Of a stretch of 64,000 nt of DNA, positions 43,359 to 53,132 are shown in pieces. The stretch covers positions 1-64,000 of the forward strand of contig NZ_VIWO01000008.1 of the NCBI RefSeq assembly GCF_007829335.1, read 5' to 3'. Each line of letters begins with the position of its first letter. Within the stretch, counting starts at the first letter, position 1. The notes beneath the pieces are model-generated. The model searched no databases. It was not told the DNA's origin and saw only the letters and a program-made list of their open reading frames with translations. Origin of the DNA: Chitinophaga polysaccharea. GTDB taxonomy: Bacteria > Bacteroidota > Bacteroidia > Chitinophagales > Chitinophagaceae. The position numbers and the translations under genes are program-made.

Positions 43359-45635
43359 ATGAATCCGAAACACATTGCGCTTATTTCATCGGAGTTAGGT
43401 ATTTCCGGCAAGCAGGCAGAAAATACTATGACCCTGTTATCTGAAGGCTCTACAGTGCCTTTCATCAGTCGTTACCGTAAAGAGGTAACGGGCAGCCTGG
43501 ATGAAGTACAGATAGGCCGTATAGAGGACCTGCAGAAGCGTTACAAAGAAGTGGATGATCGTCGTGAGTTTATTATCAAAACGATTACGGAACAAGAGAA
43601 AATGACCCCTGAGCTGCTGGCCAAACTGGAAGAAACCTGGGTATTGGCGGAGCTGGAAGACATTTATCTGCCTTATAAACCCAAGCGCAAAACGCGTGCA
43701 ACGGTGGCTATTGAAAAGGGATTGGAGCCGCTGGCCAAGCTGTTGTTTGAGCAGCAGGACACCGATACTGCCGCTGCGGAAACCTTTATCAACGAGCAGG
43801 TAGCTACGTCTGAAGAAGCCTTGAAAGGCGCCCGGGATATAATTGCGGAATGGATCAATGAAAATGCCGAGTGCCGCGATAAGCTGCGTAAACTGTTTAC
43901 CAATACCGCCAAACTTACCTCTAAAGTAGTAGAAGGTAAAGAAGCGGAAGGTGATAAATATAAAGACTATTTCGAGTTTTCAGAGGATTTGCGGGAGATG
44001 CCTTCTCACCGGGTACTGGCTATATTACGGGCAGAAAACGAGGGTATCCTGTTTAGCTCTATAGCGCCGGTAGAAGAAGATGCGAATGCGCTGATCAACA
44101 AACAATTTGTAACCGGTAAAGGCGCTGCTGCAGAGCAGGTTACCAAAGCTGCTGCCGATGCGTACAAACGCCTGTTGCGTCCTTCCCTGGAAAATGAGTT
44201 CAGGGCGGTGGCCAAAGAAAAAGCTGATGCCGAGGCGATAGAAGTATTTGCTGAAAACCTGCGCCAGTTACTGCTCGCAGCACCGCTGGGTCCTAAGGGC
44301 GTTATTGCCATCGACCCCGGTTACAGAACCGGTTGTAAGATAGTAGCGCTGGACAACCAGGGTAATATGCAGGCGCACGATGTTATTTTCCCGCTGGAAA
44401 AGAATTATAAACGTGATGACGCCGAAGCCCTGTTGAAAAAATGGGCTGATAAATATGATACCGCCGCCATCGCTGTAGGTAATGGCACCGCGGGCCGTGA
44501 AACAGAGGAATTTGTGAAGAAGATCGACTTTGGTAAGAAGATCAATGTGTTTATGGTGAACGAGAGCGGCGCTTCTGTGTATTCTGCATCAGAGGTAGCG
44601 CGGGAAGAGTTCCCCGACTACGATGTAACGGTGAGAGGAGCTGTTTCCATTGGCCGTCGTTTGATAGATCCGCTGGCCGAGCTGGTGAAGATAGATCCTA
44701 AAGCTATTGGCGTAGGGCAATACCAGCATGATGTGAGCCAGTCGTCGCTGAAACAGAGCCTGGATCGCGTGGTAGTGAGCTGTGTAAATAATGTGGGAGT
44801 AAACCTGAATACCGCTTCCAAGCATTTGCTGGCGTATATTTCCGGCCTGGGTCCTTCCCTGGCGGAAAACATCGTAAAATACCGTAAAGAAAACGGCGCT
44901 TTCAGCAACCGTATGCAGTTGAAGAAAGTACATCGTTTGGGAGATAAAGCATTTGAGCAATGCGCGGGCTTCCTTCGTATTGAAAATGGGGATAATCCGT
45001 TGGATAATTCAGCGGTGCATCCTGAGCGTTACGATCTCATTAAGCATATGGCGGAGAAGCAGCATTGCACTGTACCGGACCTGATGGGCAAAGAAGACCT
45101 GCGTAAGCAAATTAATCCGAAAGATTATGTGAGCGAAGAAGTAGGCTTGCTGACATTGGAAGATATCCTGAAGGAGCTGGCTAAGCCTAGCCGCGACCCA
45201 AGGGATGAGATCTCTATTTTTGAATATGCAGAAGGCATTCATAAGATGGAAGATGTAAAACCCGGTATGGTATTGCCTGGTGTGGTAACGAACATTACCG
45301 CGTTTGGGGCCTTCGTGGATATAGGTGTGAAGCAGGATGGGCTGGTGCATATTTCCCATCTCTCCAATAAATTTATCAGCAATCCTAACGAGGCGGTGAA
45401 GCTGAATCAGAAGGTGCAGGTAACGGTATTGGAAATAGATGTAGCACGCAAGCGTATTTCTTTGTCGATGAAAGACAGCAATGCCGGCGGAGCGCCAGGG
45501 CAGCGTAAAAACCAGGATTCCCGCAATAGCGATACCCGTCGCGAGCCGCGCAGGGATAAACCAGCCGCGAAGGAAGCGCCGTTAAACGATTTCCAGGCTA
45601 AGCTGGCAGCGTTAAAGAATAAGTTTGATCACTAA
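43359..45635 (+). CDS. tex: Tex family RNA-binding transcriptional accessory protein
   Basis: 758-aa nucleic-acid-binding protein related to eukaryotic Spt6. Domains in order: Tex N-terminal helical region with VPFISRYRKEVTGSLDE (31-47), a YqgF-like RNase-H fold beginning VIAIDPGYRTGCK (about 313), helix-hairpin-helix motifs (LLAYISGLGPSLAENIVKY, near 495) and an S1 domain near 635-705 (GVVTNITAFGAFVDIG). A basic, disordered tail (RRDKPAAKEAP) follows. Length is normal. The gene is monocistronic, with its own promoter and terminator. Confidence 0.97.
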   Translation: MNPKHIALISSELGISGKQAENTMTLLSEGSTVPFISRYRKEVTGSLDEVQIGRIEDLQKRYKEVDDRREFIIKTITEQEKMTPELLAKLEETWVLAELEDIYLPYKPKRKTRATVAIEKGLEPLAKLLFEQQDTDTAAAETFINEQVATSEEALKGARDIIAEWINENAECRDKLRKLFTNTAKLTSKVVEGKEAEGDKYKDYFEFSEDLREMPSHRVLAILRAENEGILFSSIAPVEEDANALINKQFVTGKGAAAEQVTKAAADAYKRLLRPSLENEFRAVAKEKADAEAIEVFAENLRQLLLAAPLGPKGVIAIDPGYRTGCKIVALDNQGNMQAHDVIFPLEKNYKRDDAEALLKKWADKYDTAAIAVGNGTAGRETEEFVKKIDFGKKINVFMVNESGASVYSASEVAREEFPDYDVTVRGAVSIGRRLIDPLAELVKIDPKAIGVGQYQHDVSQSSLKQSLDRVVVSCVNNVGVNLNTASKHLLAYISGLGPSLAENIVKYRKENGAFSNRMQLKKVHRLGDKAFEQCAGFLRIENGDNPLDNSAVHPERYDLIKHMAEKQHCTVPDLMGKEDLRKQINPKDYVSEEVGLLTLEDILKELAKPSRDPRDEISIFEYAEGIHKMEDVKPGMVLPGVVTNITAFGAFVDIGVKQDGLVHISHLSNKFISNPNEAVKLNQKVQVTVLEIDVARKRISLSMKDSNAGGAPGQRKNQDSRNSDTRREPRRDKPAAKEAPLNDFQAKLAALKNKFDH

Positions 45636-45666
45636 TTAGCGTAACAGCATATTAAGAAAGATAAGG

Positions 45667-45689
45667 GCCCCCTGCTTGTTGCGGGGGGC
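45667..45689 (+). terminator. Rho-independent terminator of tex
   Basis: A C-rich arm (GGCCCCCTGC) and a G-rich arm (GCGGGGGGCT) form a strong stem with loop TTGT, followed by eight T on the plus strand. It is 31 nt after the tex stop. Confidence 0.9.
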
Positions 45690-45698
45690 TTTTTTTTA

Positions 45699-46223
45699 TC
45701 AACGTTCAAATTTCTGCATCCATTGCAGGAATTTCTCCGGATAGTCAGTATCTCCTTTTTCACTGAAAAGGAGAAGGCTGCGGTTGACCGTGATACCTAC
45801 GTAGATGATATCCCGATCGATGTCTATTGCCAATGCAGCCTCATCATAGCCTGATTTTCCCGGCATATATCCTTCGTTGAAGAGGATCTGGCTTTCTACT
45901 TCGATGGGAGGTGTTACTTTAAACCGTTCGAAGAAAGTTTTCCGGGCTTTGCTGATCAGGGTTTCGAAGCGGCGTTTCAGCGGTTCTTTTTCGAATACGC
46001 CACATTCCATGGCATATTTGCCGTCGTAGAACAGGAAAGAGTTCCAGGAAGCTACCTGGTCGGTCTGGATAGTATCGCCGGCGGCGATCATAGTATCTGT
46101 GGCGGGTAAGGTGGTTTCATCGGCCAGTACAACAGCTCTTACCTGTTGACCGGGACCACTACAGGCTACAATACAAAGTGTAAATGATATCAGTGACGCC
46201 ACCGGAATCCGTTTCGCACTCAT
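45699..46223 (-). CDS. Lipoprotein of unknown function
   Basis: The ATG at 46223 is chosen because it opens a lipoprotein signal (MSAKRIPVASLISFTLCIVAC, Cys21); the frame continues upstream to 46298 without a signal. The 174-aa product has a linker rich in Thr, Asp and Ala and then a compact alpha/beta region (SFLFYDGKYAMECGVF, FFERFKVTPPIEVESQ, AALAIDIDRDIIYVGITV, KFLQWMQKF). I do not recognise a family. It stands alone on the minus strand, convergent with tex. Confidence 0.75.
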   Translation of the reverse strand: MSAKRIPVASLISFTLCIVACSGPGQQVRAVVLADETTLPATDTMIAAGDTIQTDQVASWNSFLFYDGKYAMECGVFEKEPLKRRFETLISKARKTFFERFKVTPPIEVESQILFNEGYMPGKSGYDEAALAIDIDRDIIYVGITVNRSLLLFSEKGDTDYPEKFLQWMQKFER

Positions 46224-46361
46224 GGTTAAATTTTTAATTTTTGACGGGGTTACAAGACACTGACAGGCACCACTTTCCCGCAATGTATATACGATCATTT
46301 GTCAGTGGAAGGTTAACAAGTCAAATTATAGAAATGTTTAATGGTTTTCAATAAACTAGTG

Positions 46362-47141
46362 CTATTTTCCTTTGAATTCGGGTGATCTTTTTTCTACAAA
46401 TGCCTGCATGCCTTCCTGCTGATCTTCGGATGCAAAGAGAAGATAAAAATTTTTACGTTCAAAATGTAATCCTTCTTCCAGGCTGGTATCAAACGCTTTC
46501 AGCACCGCTTCTTTGGCCATTTTAAGCGCTACAGGGCTCATTGTAGCGGTTTCGGCGGCTAGTTTAATGGCTTCCTGTAAAAATAGTTCTACGGGTACTA
46601 CGCGATTTATCAAGCCCGCTTGCAGGGCTTCTGTTGCCGTAATAAACCGCCCGGTGAGCACCATTTCCATGGCGAGGGCTTTTCCTACGGCCCGGGTGAG
46701 CCGTTGGGTACCGCCGGCGCCTGGCATGATGCCCAGTTTTATTTCCGGCTGGCCGAACCGGGCTGTTTCGCTGGCCACGATCATATCGCAGAGCATTGTG
46801 AGTTCGCAGCCACCGCCCAGGGCGAAGCCGCTCACCGCCGCTATGATGGGTTTCTTTATTTTTTTAATGGTATCCCAGGTACTGAACTGGTCGATATTAT
46901 ACATATCGATGGCTGATTTGTTGGCCATTTGTTTAATGTCGGCGCCGGCGGCGAAGGCTTTTTCGTTGCCACTGAGTACAATCGCCCTTACCTGGTCGTC
47001 GGCGTCCAGCATTTTGAGCGCATCTCTCAATTCACTCATCAGCTGGAGGTTGAGTGCGTTCAGCTCTTTAGGGCGATTCAGTTGGATATGGGCCACAAAG
47101 GGCGCTACTTGTTGGTGTATGATGATATATTCTGGTTGCAT
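46362..47141 (-). CDS. Enoyl-CoA hydratase/isomerase family protein
   Basis: Crotonase-fold enzyme that most likely hydrates trans-2-enoyl-CoA in beta-oxidation. The oxyanion-hole segments are [12 protein letters not shown] (about 62-73) and [18 protein letters not shown] (about 99-116). Two catalytic Glu positions are present, one in CELTM and one in [20 protein letters not shown]. Length 259 aa is standard. Within the large crotonase family the exact substrate cannot be fixed from sequence. It is followed upstream, 8 bp away, by the DUF3667 gene on the same strand. Confidence 0.93.
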   Translation of the reverse strand: MQPEYIIIHQQVAPFVAHIQLNRPKELNALNLQLMSELRDALKMLDADDQVRAIVLSGNEKAFAAGADIKQMANKSAIDMYNIDQFSTWDTIKKIKKPIIAAVSGFALGGGCELTMLCDMIVASETARFGQPEIKLGIMPGAGGTQRLTRAVGKALAMEMVLTGRFITATEALQAGLINRVVPVELFLQEAIKLAAETATMSPVALKMAKEAVLKAFDTSLEEGLHFERKNFYLLFASEDQQEGMQAFVEKRSPEFKGK

Positions 47142-47149
47142 TTCTAAAT

Positions 47150-48190
47150 TTAAAGAAATATTCCAAATATAAGCACCAGGAAGCCAAGGAATACAATACC
47201 GGCGGACAACAGGTAAATGCCCAGCAGGAAAATGCCTTTAAACAAAGACTTTACCAATGACTGGTGATAATTATTCCGGAGGGCCAGCACCAGGTAAATA
47301 AAAATAGACCAGTAGCAGACGGTGAGGAATATGCCCTTATGAAAAATGGCCGTGAGTATAGATGCCAGCAGACCGATGATAAAAGCGAAAGTATGCAGGT
47401 GGATAGCGAAAATGGCATGATCTGCATAGAGCCACTTCTTCCGGTGGTACATCCATTTCATGAATAGTGCAAAAAGCGGGAGCAGTATAAACATCAGCTT
47501 AGGCAGGTTATGCTGGAACATTTCTACGATGACCGCCTGGGTATCCTTTCCGTATTTATGTTGTACCTCTACCATCCTGCGCATTAGTTTTCTGGCCACG
47601 CCATTCAGGCGCTGGGAGTCGGGCAATGCCTGTTGCAGGGAGTCGAACTCGCGGGCAGACTTTACCTCATTCATGGAAGTAGCCAGTTCCTCTATTCTAC
47701 GGCCGGTAGCGGAGCTATCGTTTTCAAATGCTTTTTTGAGTCCGGCAGTGCCAGCAGCCAGCCGGATGGTATCTTTACCGATACCGGTATTGAGTAGTGT
47801 TTCCTCTGCAATTTCGTCTTCCCCATTTTCCTCTTTATGGCTGGAATTTAGGGCTAATACGCCAAAGAAGAAGACGAAAGAAACGAATACATATAGTTTA
47901 ATCGGGTTTACATAGCGTACTCTCCTACCCGCCATATACTCCCTGGTAAGGAATCCCGGTTTGATGATCAGGGCTTTGAGCGTAGTCAGGAACTGGGAAT
48001 CGTAATGAAAGATATCTGCTACAAAATGGCCTACCAGGTGTCCAAAAGTTTCATGTTGTACCGTATTTTCCTGTCCGCAGTGGGTGCAGTAGCGTTCCGG
48101 CACTTCCGTACCGCAGTTAAGACAGTTCTTTTCCTTACGTAGTGGTTGCGTTTTCAAGCGGTTAGATCTGTTATTGGTTGAAAATGCCAC
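47150..48190 (-). CDS. DUF3667 membrane protein with zinc ribbon
   Basis: 346-aa membrane protein. A cytoplasmic N-terminal zinc ribbon ([20 protein letters not shown], about 19-38) is followed by the DUF3667 core ([46 protein letters not shown]). Five hydrophobic helices are visible, starting with [16 protein letters not shown] and ending with [20 protein letters not shown] charged region of about 110 residues separates the first helix from the rest. Function is unknown. It lies 8 bp upstream of the enoyl-CoA hydratase gene. Confidence 0.88.
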   Translation of the reverse strand: MAFSTNNRSNRLKTQPLRKEKNCLNCGTEVPERYCTHCGQENTVQHETFGHLVGHFVADIFHYDSQFLTTLKALIIKPGFLTREYMAGRRVRYVNPIKLYVFVSFVFFFGVLALNSSHKEENGEDEIAEETLLNTGIGKDTIRLAAGTAGLKKAFENDSSATGRRIEELATSMNEVKSAREFDSLQQALPDSQRLNGVARKLMRRMVEVQHKYGKDTQAVIVEMFQHNLPKLMFILLPLFALFMKWMYHRKKWLYADHAIFAIHLHTFAFIIGLLASILTAIFHKGIFLTVCYWSIFIYLVLALRNNYHQSLVKSLFKGIFLLGIYLLSAGIVFLGFLVLIFGIFL

Positions 48191-48254
48191 AAGATATCAA
48201 AAATTACGGGGTGTCCCGTTCCGGTTAAAAAATTTTAATATGAATTTTGCGTTT

Positions 48255-48262
48255 TACTTTTG
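48255..48262 (+). promoter_or_regulatory. Possible -7 box before the YD-repeat-like gene
   Basis: TACTTTTG fits TAnnTTTG and lies 31 nt before the ATG at 48294. Only a T-run is found about 18 nt upstream instead of TTTG, so the match is partial. Confidence 0.4.
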
Positions 48263-48293
48263 TCACAATTAAAAATCAGCGATTTTTACGTTC

Positions 48294-49142
48294 ATGAAGA
48301 AAATGATACTACTGGCATTGGGAATGCTGGCCATTGCAGGCAGGGGGTTTAGTCAATATTACTTCCAGGATATTTACAATACAGATCAAACAACAGCCAC
48401 CATGGCCTTATTGAAGGCCAATAAGGTAAAAGTGCAGAAGGTGCAGACCCTGGATGCCAATATGGAGATGGACAAAGACTTCCGCTGCGAGCGTAGTTTG
48501 AGTCCTACCTATCACCAGATGCGGTCCCAGACGCAGTCGATTTCTACCGGTTATTCTGCCACCGTATCTTCGTTTACCGCCAAGGGACAGCTGACGAAAA
48601 CAGTAGACAGTTCAGCCGCCAGCATCACTATTACGCTGTATCGTTACACCGGCGACGGGCGTTTACAGTATATCAGCAGCACCTCCACTGCCCGGGACAG
48701 CAAGATGCGTTTTGATGAAACCCGCAGCTATAGTTACGACAGCCTGGGGCATTTACAGCAGATGATACAGAAAAAGGGCAATGGTGGGGATTCTGCGCTG
48801 ATATCTTTCAAAACAGACAGCAGCGGTCATGTGATAGAAGAACTGGAGCAGCGCCGTGGTACGCCGGCCAAGCGTACGTTTTATAATTACGATAAAGTGG
48901 GGCGGTTAACGGATGTATACCGCTATCAGCCTTCCAAAAAGCGAATGCTTCCAGACTACATTTTCGAGTATAATGACCAGGGACAGTTGTTAAAGATGAC
49001 TACCGTGAACGCCCAAACGTCGACTTATACGATCTGGCAATACGAATATCAGCCAAATGGATTACCTTTGAAGGAAACGTGCTATGGCAAAGGAAAGGAG
49101 CTGCTTGGGATGGTGAAATATGACTATGATCTTAATCCATAA
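48294..49142 (+). CDS. Secreted protein with YD/RHS-like repeats
   Basis: 282-aa exported protein (signal peptide 1-21, ending GRGFSQ). From about residue 100 it shows spaced Tyr-Asp type repeats: YRYTGDGRLQYISS, SYDSLGHLQQM, NYDKVGRLTDVYRY, EYNDQGQLLKMT and EYQPNGLPLKETC. These resemble single RHS/YD beta-hairpins, which often build an open beta-sheet or shell. There is no toxin or core domain, so it is not a classical RHS toxin. Function is unknown. It sits alone just upstream of the tRNA pair. Confidence 0.78.
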   Translation: MKKMILLALGMLAIAGRGFSQYYFQDIYNTDQTTATMALLKANKVKVQKVQTLDANMEMDKDFRCERSLSPTYHQMRSQTQSISTGYSATVSSFTAKGQLTKTVDSSAASITITLYRYTGDGRLQYISSTSTARDSKMRFDETRSYSYDSLGHLQQMIQKKGNGGDSALISFKTDSSGHVIEELEQRRGTPAKRTFYNYDKVGRLTDVYRYQPSKKRMLPDYIFEYNDQGQLLKMTTVNAQTSTYTIWQYEYQPNGLPLKETCYGKGKELLGMVKYDYDLNP

Positions 49143-49197
49143 ACACAGTTAAAAAAAACGGAATTCATAAAATATTTTAATTCAGCGAGGAAAAAAT

Positions 49198-49227
49198 TTT
49201 GCAACTTCGAAAAGATTCCTATCTTTG
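49198..49227 (+). promoter_or_regulatory. Promoter of the tRNA-Gly/tRNA-Leu unit
   Basis: TTTG (49198-49201), an 18-nt spacer and TATCTTTG (49220-49227) match the Bacteroidota consensus. The -7 box ends 54 nt before tRNA-Gly. Confidence 0.7.
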
Positions 49228-49281
49228 CAATCCCAACGAAAAAAAGCCACTGCAATAATCGTTGGAAAGTTCTTTAGAAAA

Positions 49282-49354
<73 letters not shown>

Positions 49355-49374
49355 CTGAATTCAATTCAACACGG

Positions 49375-49460
49375 ACCCTGGTGGTGGAATTGGTAGACAC
49401 GCGGGACTTAAAATCCCGTTCGCAGCAATGCGAGTGTGGGTTCAACTCCCATCTGGGGTA
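49375..49460 (+). tRNA. tRNA-Leu (anticodon TAA)
   Basis: 86-nt class II tRNA. The acceptor ACCCTGG pairs with CTGGGGT (49453-49459, with two G-T pairs) and the discriminator base is A. TGGTGGAATTGGTAGACAC is the leucine-type D region. The anticodon stem CGGGA/TCCCG holds loop CTTAAAA with anticodon TAA. A long variable arm precedes the T-loop TTCAACT. No CCA is encoded. It borders the accessory region that follows. Confidence 0.96.
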
Positions 49461-49487
49461 CTTTTAGAGCGGACGCTCTTAAGTTTT

Positions 49488-49518
49488 AAAAAGGCATCGC
49501 GAGAGCGGTGCCTTTTTT
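49488..49518 (+). terminator. Terminator of the tRNA unit
   Basis: AAGGCATCGC and GCGGTGCCTT (49491-49500 and 49505-49514) pair with one G-T wobble around the loop GAGA. T6 follows on the plus strand. Confidence 0.88.
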
Positions 49519-49574
49519 GTTTGTAGGAGAATCCGTATATTTCTACTTGCACCTTACCATTCATTCTTTGCATC

Positions 49575-50369
49575 ATGAGTACTTATCAGCTTCAAATAGT
49601 AAGCAGCGGCCTATTGCAGCAATTCAAAGATAAAGTTGATGCAAAGGTTCTTGCCACCACGTTCTCTGCACTTGAAGATGCCGAGTTGTCCAATGAGCAT
49701 TTCAGTTTTTATACCTCGGTAGCATCGGTCTATTCCAGTAAAATTGAAGGAGAACCTATTGAACTGGATTCTTACATAAAGCATAAAAGGTTCGGAATTG
49801 AATTCCAACCAGACTATACAAAAAAAATTGATGATTTATATCTTGCCTATCAATTTGCTAAGGACCATAGATCAACCAGGAAAAATATTTCAAAAGTACA
49901 TACCATATTGGCTAAACACATAGTCTCCAAAAACTGGCAAGGCCGTTTTAGAAATCAGCATATGTATGTAACCACAGATGATGGTAGAATTGAGTATGTA
50001 GCTGCTTCTCCATTAATTGTAAATACTGAAATGGAAAAGCTGTATAACGATATCGAAATGCTTCTCGAACAACAATTGGACATACCCGAAGTATTTTATT
50101 TTGCCAGCATGATCCATCTTGTATTTGTAAAAATTCATCCCTGGAATGATGGCAATGGCAGAAGTGGCAGGTTGCTTGAAAAATGGTTTCTGGCACAACA
50201 CCTGGGCCCTAAGGTTTGGTTCCTTCAATCTGAGAAGTACTATTATATGCACCATCAAGAGTATTACCGGAATATCAGGCTCCTGGGGCTTGAATATGAT
50301 GAATTAGACTACAGCAAAGCATTGCCTTTTGTTGAAATGTTGAGCAAAGCAGTAACAGATAAGGATTAA
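49575..50369 (+). CDS. Fic family protein (predicted AMP transferase)
   Basis: 264-aa Fic-fold enzyme expected to attach AMP (or another nucleotide moiety) to a hydroxyl of a target protein. The catalytic loop HPWNDGNGRSGR (188-199) holds the catalytic His188 and the metal and phosphate ligands Asp and Asn/Arg. An N-terminal inhibitory helix of the form S/T-x-x-x-E-G/N is visible at SSKIEG (Ser54, Glu58, Gly59), so the protein is a class II, self-inhibited Fic. The N-terminal Fic_N-like part contains RFGIEFQP. No antitoxin gene is adjacent. It lies just past tRNA-Leu and its stop overlaps a serine-recombinase relic on the other strand. Confidence 0.92.
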   Translation: MSTYQLQIVSSGLLQQFKDKVDAKVLATTFSALEDAELSNEHFSFYTSVASVYSSKIEGEPIELDSYIKHKRFGIEFQPDYTKKIDDLYLAYQFAKDHRSTRKNISKVHTILAKHIVSKNWQGRFRNQHMYVTTDDGRIEYVAASPLIVNTEMEKLYNDIEMLLEQQLDIPEVFYFASMIHLVFVKIHPWNDGNGRSGRLLEKWFLAQHLGPKVWFLQSEKYYYMHHQEYYRNIRLLGLEYDELDYSKALPFVEMLSKAVTDKD

Positions 50370-50569
50370 TTTATAACCAGCAGGACACTATCACTTTGCA
50401 GCAAAGACCGTTCACCGCAAAGTTTGCTGAACCACTTTTTGTAGGTGGAGTTCTCAATAATACCGTTGATTGGTTTTTCTTCCAGATCATTGATCTTTTT
50501 ATTCACCTCCATCAGCGCCTTATCCTTATTCTTAATAAGGTCTGCTCTATTCTTCAGCTGTTCATCAAC
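50366..50569 (-). pseudogene. C-terminal relic of a serine site-specific recombinase
   Basis: A 67-codon minus-strand frame between a stop (50570-50572) and its own stop at 50366 reads, in part, NKDKALMEVNKKINDLEEK and IENSTYKKWFSKLCGERSLL. This charged helical segment resembles the C-terminal coiled region of large serine recombinases of Bacteroidota. It has no start codon, resolvase domain or zinc ribbon. Its last bases overlap the Fic stop codon. Beyond the upstream stop another frame stays open for about 45 codons (VGVPLPAIGFAEGDKPLPK) but is not recognised. Confidence 0.5.
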
Positions 50570-50804
50570 TTATTAAATCCTTATGAGTTTGCAACAAATA
50601 GGAATAGCCCAATATAGGCTTTGGTAGAGGTTTATCCCCCTCTGCAAACCCTATCGCCGGCAACGGTACTCCTACCGGCTGCTTCCTTTTCGGGCCAAAA
50701 TAACATCAAAACTGGTTAAATTAACTGTTGATCAATGATTGTAGAATATAGACTTTTGTGAATATCCTGTATATCAAGATATATAAAAAATACCTACTAT
50801 AAAA
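50570..50804. other. Decayed non-coding stretch before the GH92 gene
   Basis: Together with the recombinase relic this makes 435 bp without an intact gene. No complete frame, tRNA-Leu 3'-end duplication or clear terminator was found. The last 100 bp are A+T-rich and should contain the GH92 promoter; ACTTTTG at 50752-50758 is only a partial -7 match. Confidence 0.4.
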
Positions 50805-53033
50805 ATGGTGAAAATAGAAATCCCTGCCCGGAAAACGTTCTTTCACACATTCATTTTCTTTGTTTGTATGTCTGGTACGATGGTGTCGAATGGTCAGATA
50901 AATCCTGCATCGCCTGTAGATGAAGTCAACTCAATGATAGGAACAACCGGAACTAACAGCACAGAATATGGAGGGCTAATACCTACTGTGGCTCCACCGT
51001 TTGCCATGACGCAATGGTGTGCACAGACCCGGGAAAGTAGTATATCGAGAACGTCCTATCATTACAATGATAAAACAATTATGGGATTTACTGCTACACA
51101 CCAACCTGCCGTTTGGATGGGTGACTACGGTATGGTAACAATATCTCCCCAATCCGGTACTTTATTTGCCAACAGGGAAAGAGCCATGACGTTTTCCCAT
51201 CAGGAGGAAAAATCTACGCCCTACGGATATTCAGTAACATTAAATACTGCCAATGGTGGAAAAATAAAGGCCCGTCTTTCGGCTACATCGCGTGCAGGGC
51301 TAATGGAATTTACCTTCCCTGCATCTGACAGTTCTTATATCTTTATTGAGGCATCACGACAGGAAAAATTTATCGGGTGGATCAAATATGATGACAAGCG
51401 AAACGAACTTATTGGTTACAATCCCGACCGTCAATCAGCGCTTCTGGGACCACCATTAAAAAACTTCAAAGGTTACTTTGTAGTACAGTTTAATAAACGT
51501 CCGGCCTCTTTTGGAACAACCTACAGAGATGATATATTCGTTGGGCAGACCGAACAGTCTGGTGACCGTTGTGGTGCGTTTCTGAGATTTATTACGGCCC
51601 AGGGAGACAGGATTGCAACCAGGGTTGGCACCTCATTTATCAGTATTGATCAGGCCCGCAATAATCTCAATACTGAGATTCCCGGTTGGGATGTGCAGAC
51701 AGTGATGGATAAAACCAAAAAAGAGTGGAATAAATATCTGGGACTTATTTCCATTCGTGGAGGAGAAAAGAATGAACGTACCGTCTTTTACACGGCGCTT
51801 TACCGTACCATGCAATATCCCAGGGAGTTTTCAGAATATGGACGCTATTATAGTGCCTTTGATGATATTGTTCATGATGGTGTAAGCTACAATGATTTCT
51901 CTCTGTGGGATACGTTCAGAGCGGAACATCCTTTATTAAATCTGCTTATGCCGGATCGTTCAGGAGCCATGATACAATCATTGCTACAGATGTATAAGGA
52001 AGGCGGCTGGTTACCCAAATGGCCCAATCCAACCTACACCAATATCATGATTGCAACGCACGCAGATGCCGTTATTGCAGATGCTATGGTGAAAGGAATA
52101 AAAGGTTTTGACAGGTCACTCGCCTGGGAGGCAGTCAAAAAAGATGCTTTCGTAGCGCCTGCTGGTGACAGCACTAATAAATGGGCCGACCGCGCTCCCT
52201 GGACTGCTTATGAAGCCAGAGGCGGTCTTACATGGTATAATCAATACGGATATATTCCTTCCGGATGTACGAATGAAAATGTTTCAGAAACCATTGAATA
52301 TTCCTATGATGATTGGTGTGTTGCGCAAATTGCCCGGCTAACCGGCCATCTATCCGAGTTTGACTTCCTTATGAAAAGAAGTAAGAACTACCAGCACTTA
52401 TACGATCGGAGTTCTGGTTTCTTTATTAGCAGATATGCCAATGGCACATTTGTTTCGAAGGAAAAATCTAACGAAGGAATGACCGAAGGATCAAAATGGA
52501 CCTATCTCTTTGGCGCCATGCATGACATACCTGCGCTTGTTCAGCTGATGGGCGGAGCGACAGCATTTGAAAAATTACTCAATGAAAACTTTGACTCCAG
52601 TCATTATCACCATGATAATGAGCCCGGGCACCATTATATTTACCTTTACAATTATATCAATAAACCCGATAGCACCAGGCAGAAGATCTACAAGTATACC
52701 CCTGTAAATTACAGGAATACGCCCGATGGTCTTTCTGGTAATGATGACTGTGGTCAAATGTCAGCCTGGCTGGTATTTACCTCCATGGGGTTCTACCCAG
52801 TATGTCCGGGCAGCACAGACTATGCCGTTGGAGTCCCTTTATTTGATGAATTAAAAGTAACGATTGCTAGTGCAGATTTGAAATCTCACACGCTCGTGAT
52901 CAGGAGAAAAAATTTCTCGCCTACACATACAAAAGTTAAAAAGGTACTTATAGACGGCAGCGCTCATCAGGGACTATTCTTCAAACATTCGGAACTATTA
53001 AAAGCCAGGAAAATCACTTTCTGGATGATGTGA
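50805..53033 (+). CDS. GH92 family alpha-mannosidase, secreted
   Basis: Calcium-dependent inverting exo-alpha-mannosidase that trims mannose from N-glycans or fungal mannan. A signal peptide occupies about 10-32 (FFHTFIFFVCMSGTMVSNGQ). The N-terminal GH92 domain starts VDEVNSMIGT and includes YHYNDKTIMGFTATHQP. The catalytic domain has SLWDTFRAEHPLL (about 365-377), a GGWLPKWPNP loop, NEPGHHYIYLYNY (about 604-616) and GNDDCGQMSAW (about 646-656), where the general-base Asp pair is found in characterised members. Length 742 aa is normal, although the C-terminus ends a little abruptly at KITFWMM. It faces an AraC-type regulator gene and a truncated GH92 copy. Confidence 0.94.
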   Translation: MVKIEIPARKTFFHTFIFFVCMSGTMVSNGQINPASPVDEVNSMIGTTGTNSTEYGGLIPTVAPPFAMTQWCAQTRESSISRTSYHYNDKTIMGFTATHQPAVWMGDYGMVTISPQSGTLFANRERAMTFSHQEEKSTPYGYSVTLNTANGGKIKARLSATSRAGLMEFTFPASDSSYIFIEASRQEKFIGWIKYDDKRNELIGYNPDRQSALLGPPLKNFKGYFVVQFNKRPASFGTTYRDDIFVGQTEQSGDRCGAFLRFITAQGDRIATRVGTSFISIDQARNNLNTEIPGWDVQTVMDKTKKEWNKYLGLISIRGGEKNERTVFYTALYRTMQYPREFSEYGRYYSAFDDIVHDGVSYNDFSLWDTFRAEHPLLNLLMPDRSGAMIQSLLQMYKEGGWLPKWPNPTYTNIMIATHADAVIADAMVKGIKGFDRSLAWEAVKKDAFVAPAGDSTNKWADRAPWTAYEARGGLTWYNQYGYIPSGCTNENVSETIEYSYDDWCVAQIARLTGHLSEFDFLMKRSKNYQHLYDRSSGFFISRYANGTFVSKEKSNEGMTEGSKWTYLFGAMHDIPALVQLMGGATAFEKLLNENFDSSHYHHDNEPGHHYIYLYNYINKPDSTRQKIYKYTPVNYRNTPDGLSGNDDCGQMSAWLVFTSMGFYPVCPGSTDYAVGVPLFDELKVTIASADLKSHTLVIRRKNFSPTHTKVKKVLIDGSAHQGLFFKHSELLKARKITFWMM

Positions 53034-53132
53034 GTATATATGGCTCTTTAAATGTAAAAAAAATTCAATCCAATTGGACCGATCAGCTTATTGGTAGATT
53101 TTAGGCCGCCACTAATGCGAAATGACAGCTGC

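Noticed and set aside
50396-50617. 73-codon plus-strand frame after the Fic gene
   Set aside because: It is antisense to the recombinase-like relic, whose minus-strand translation has a better coding character.
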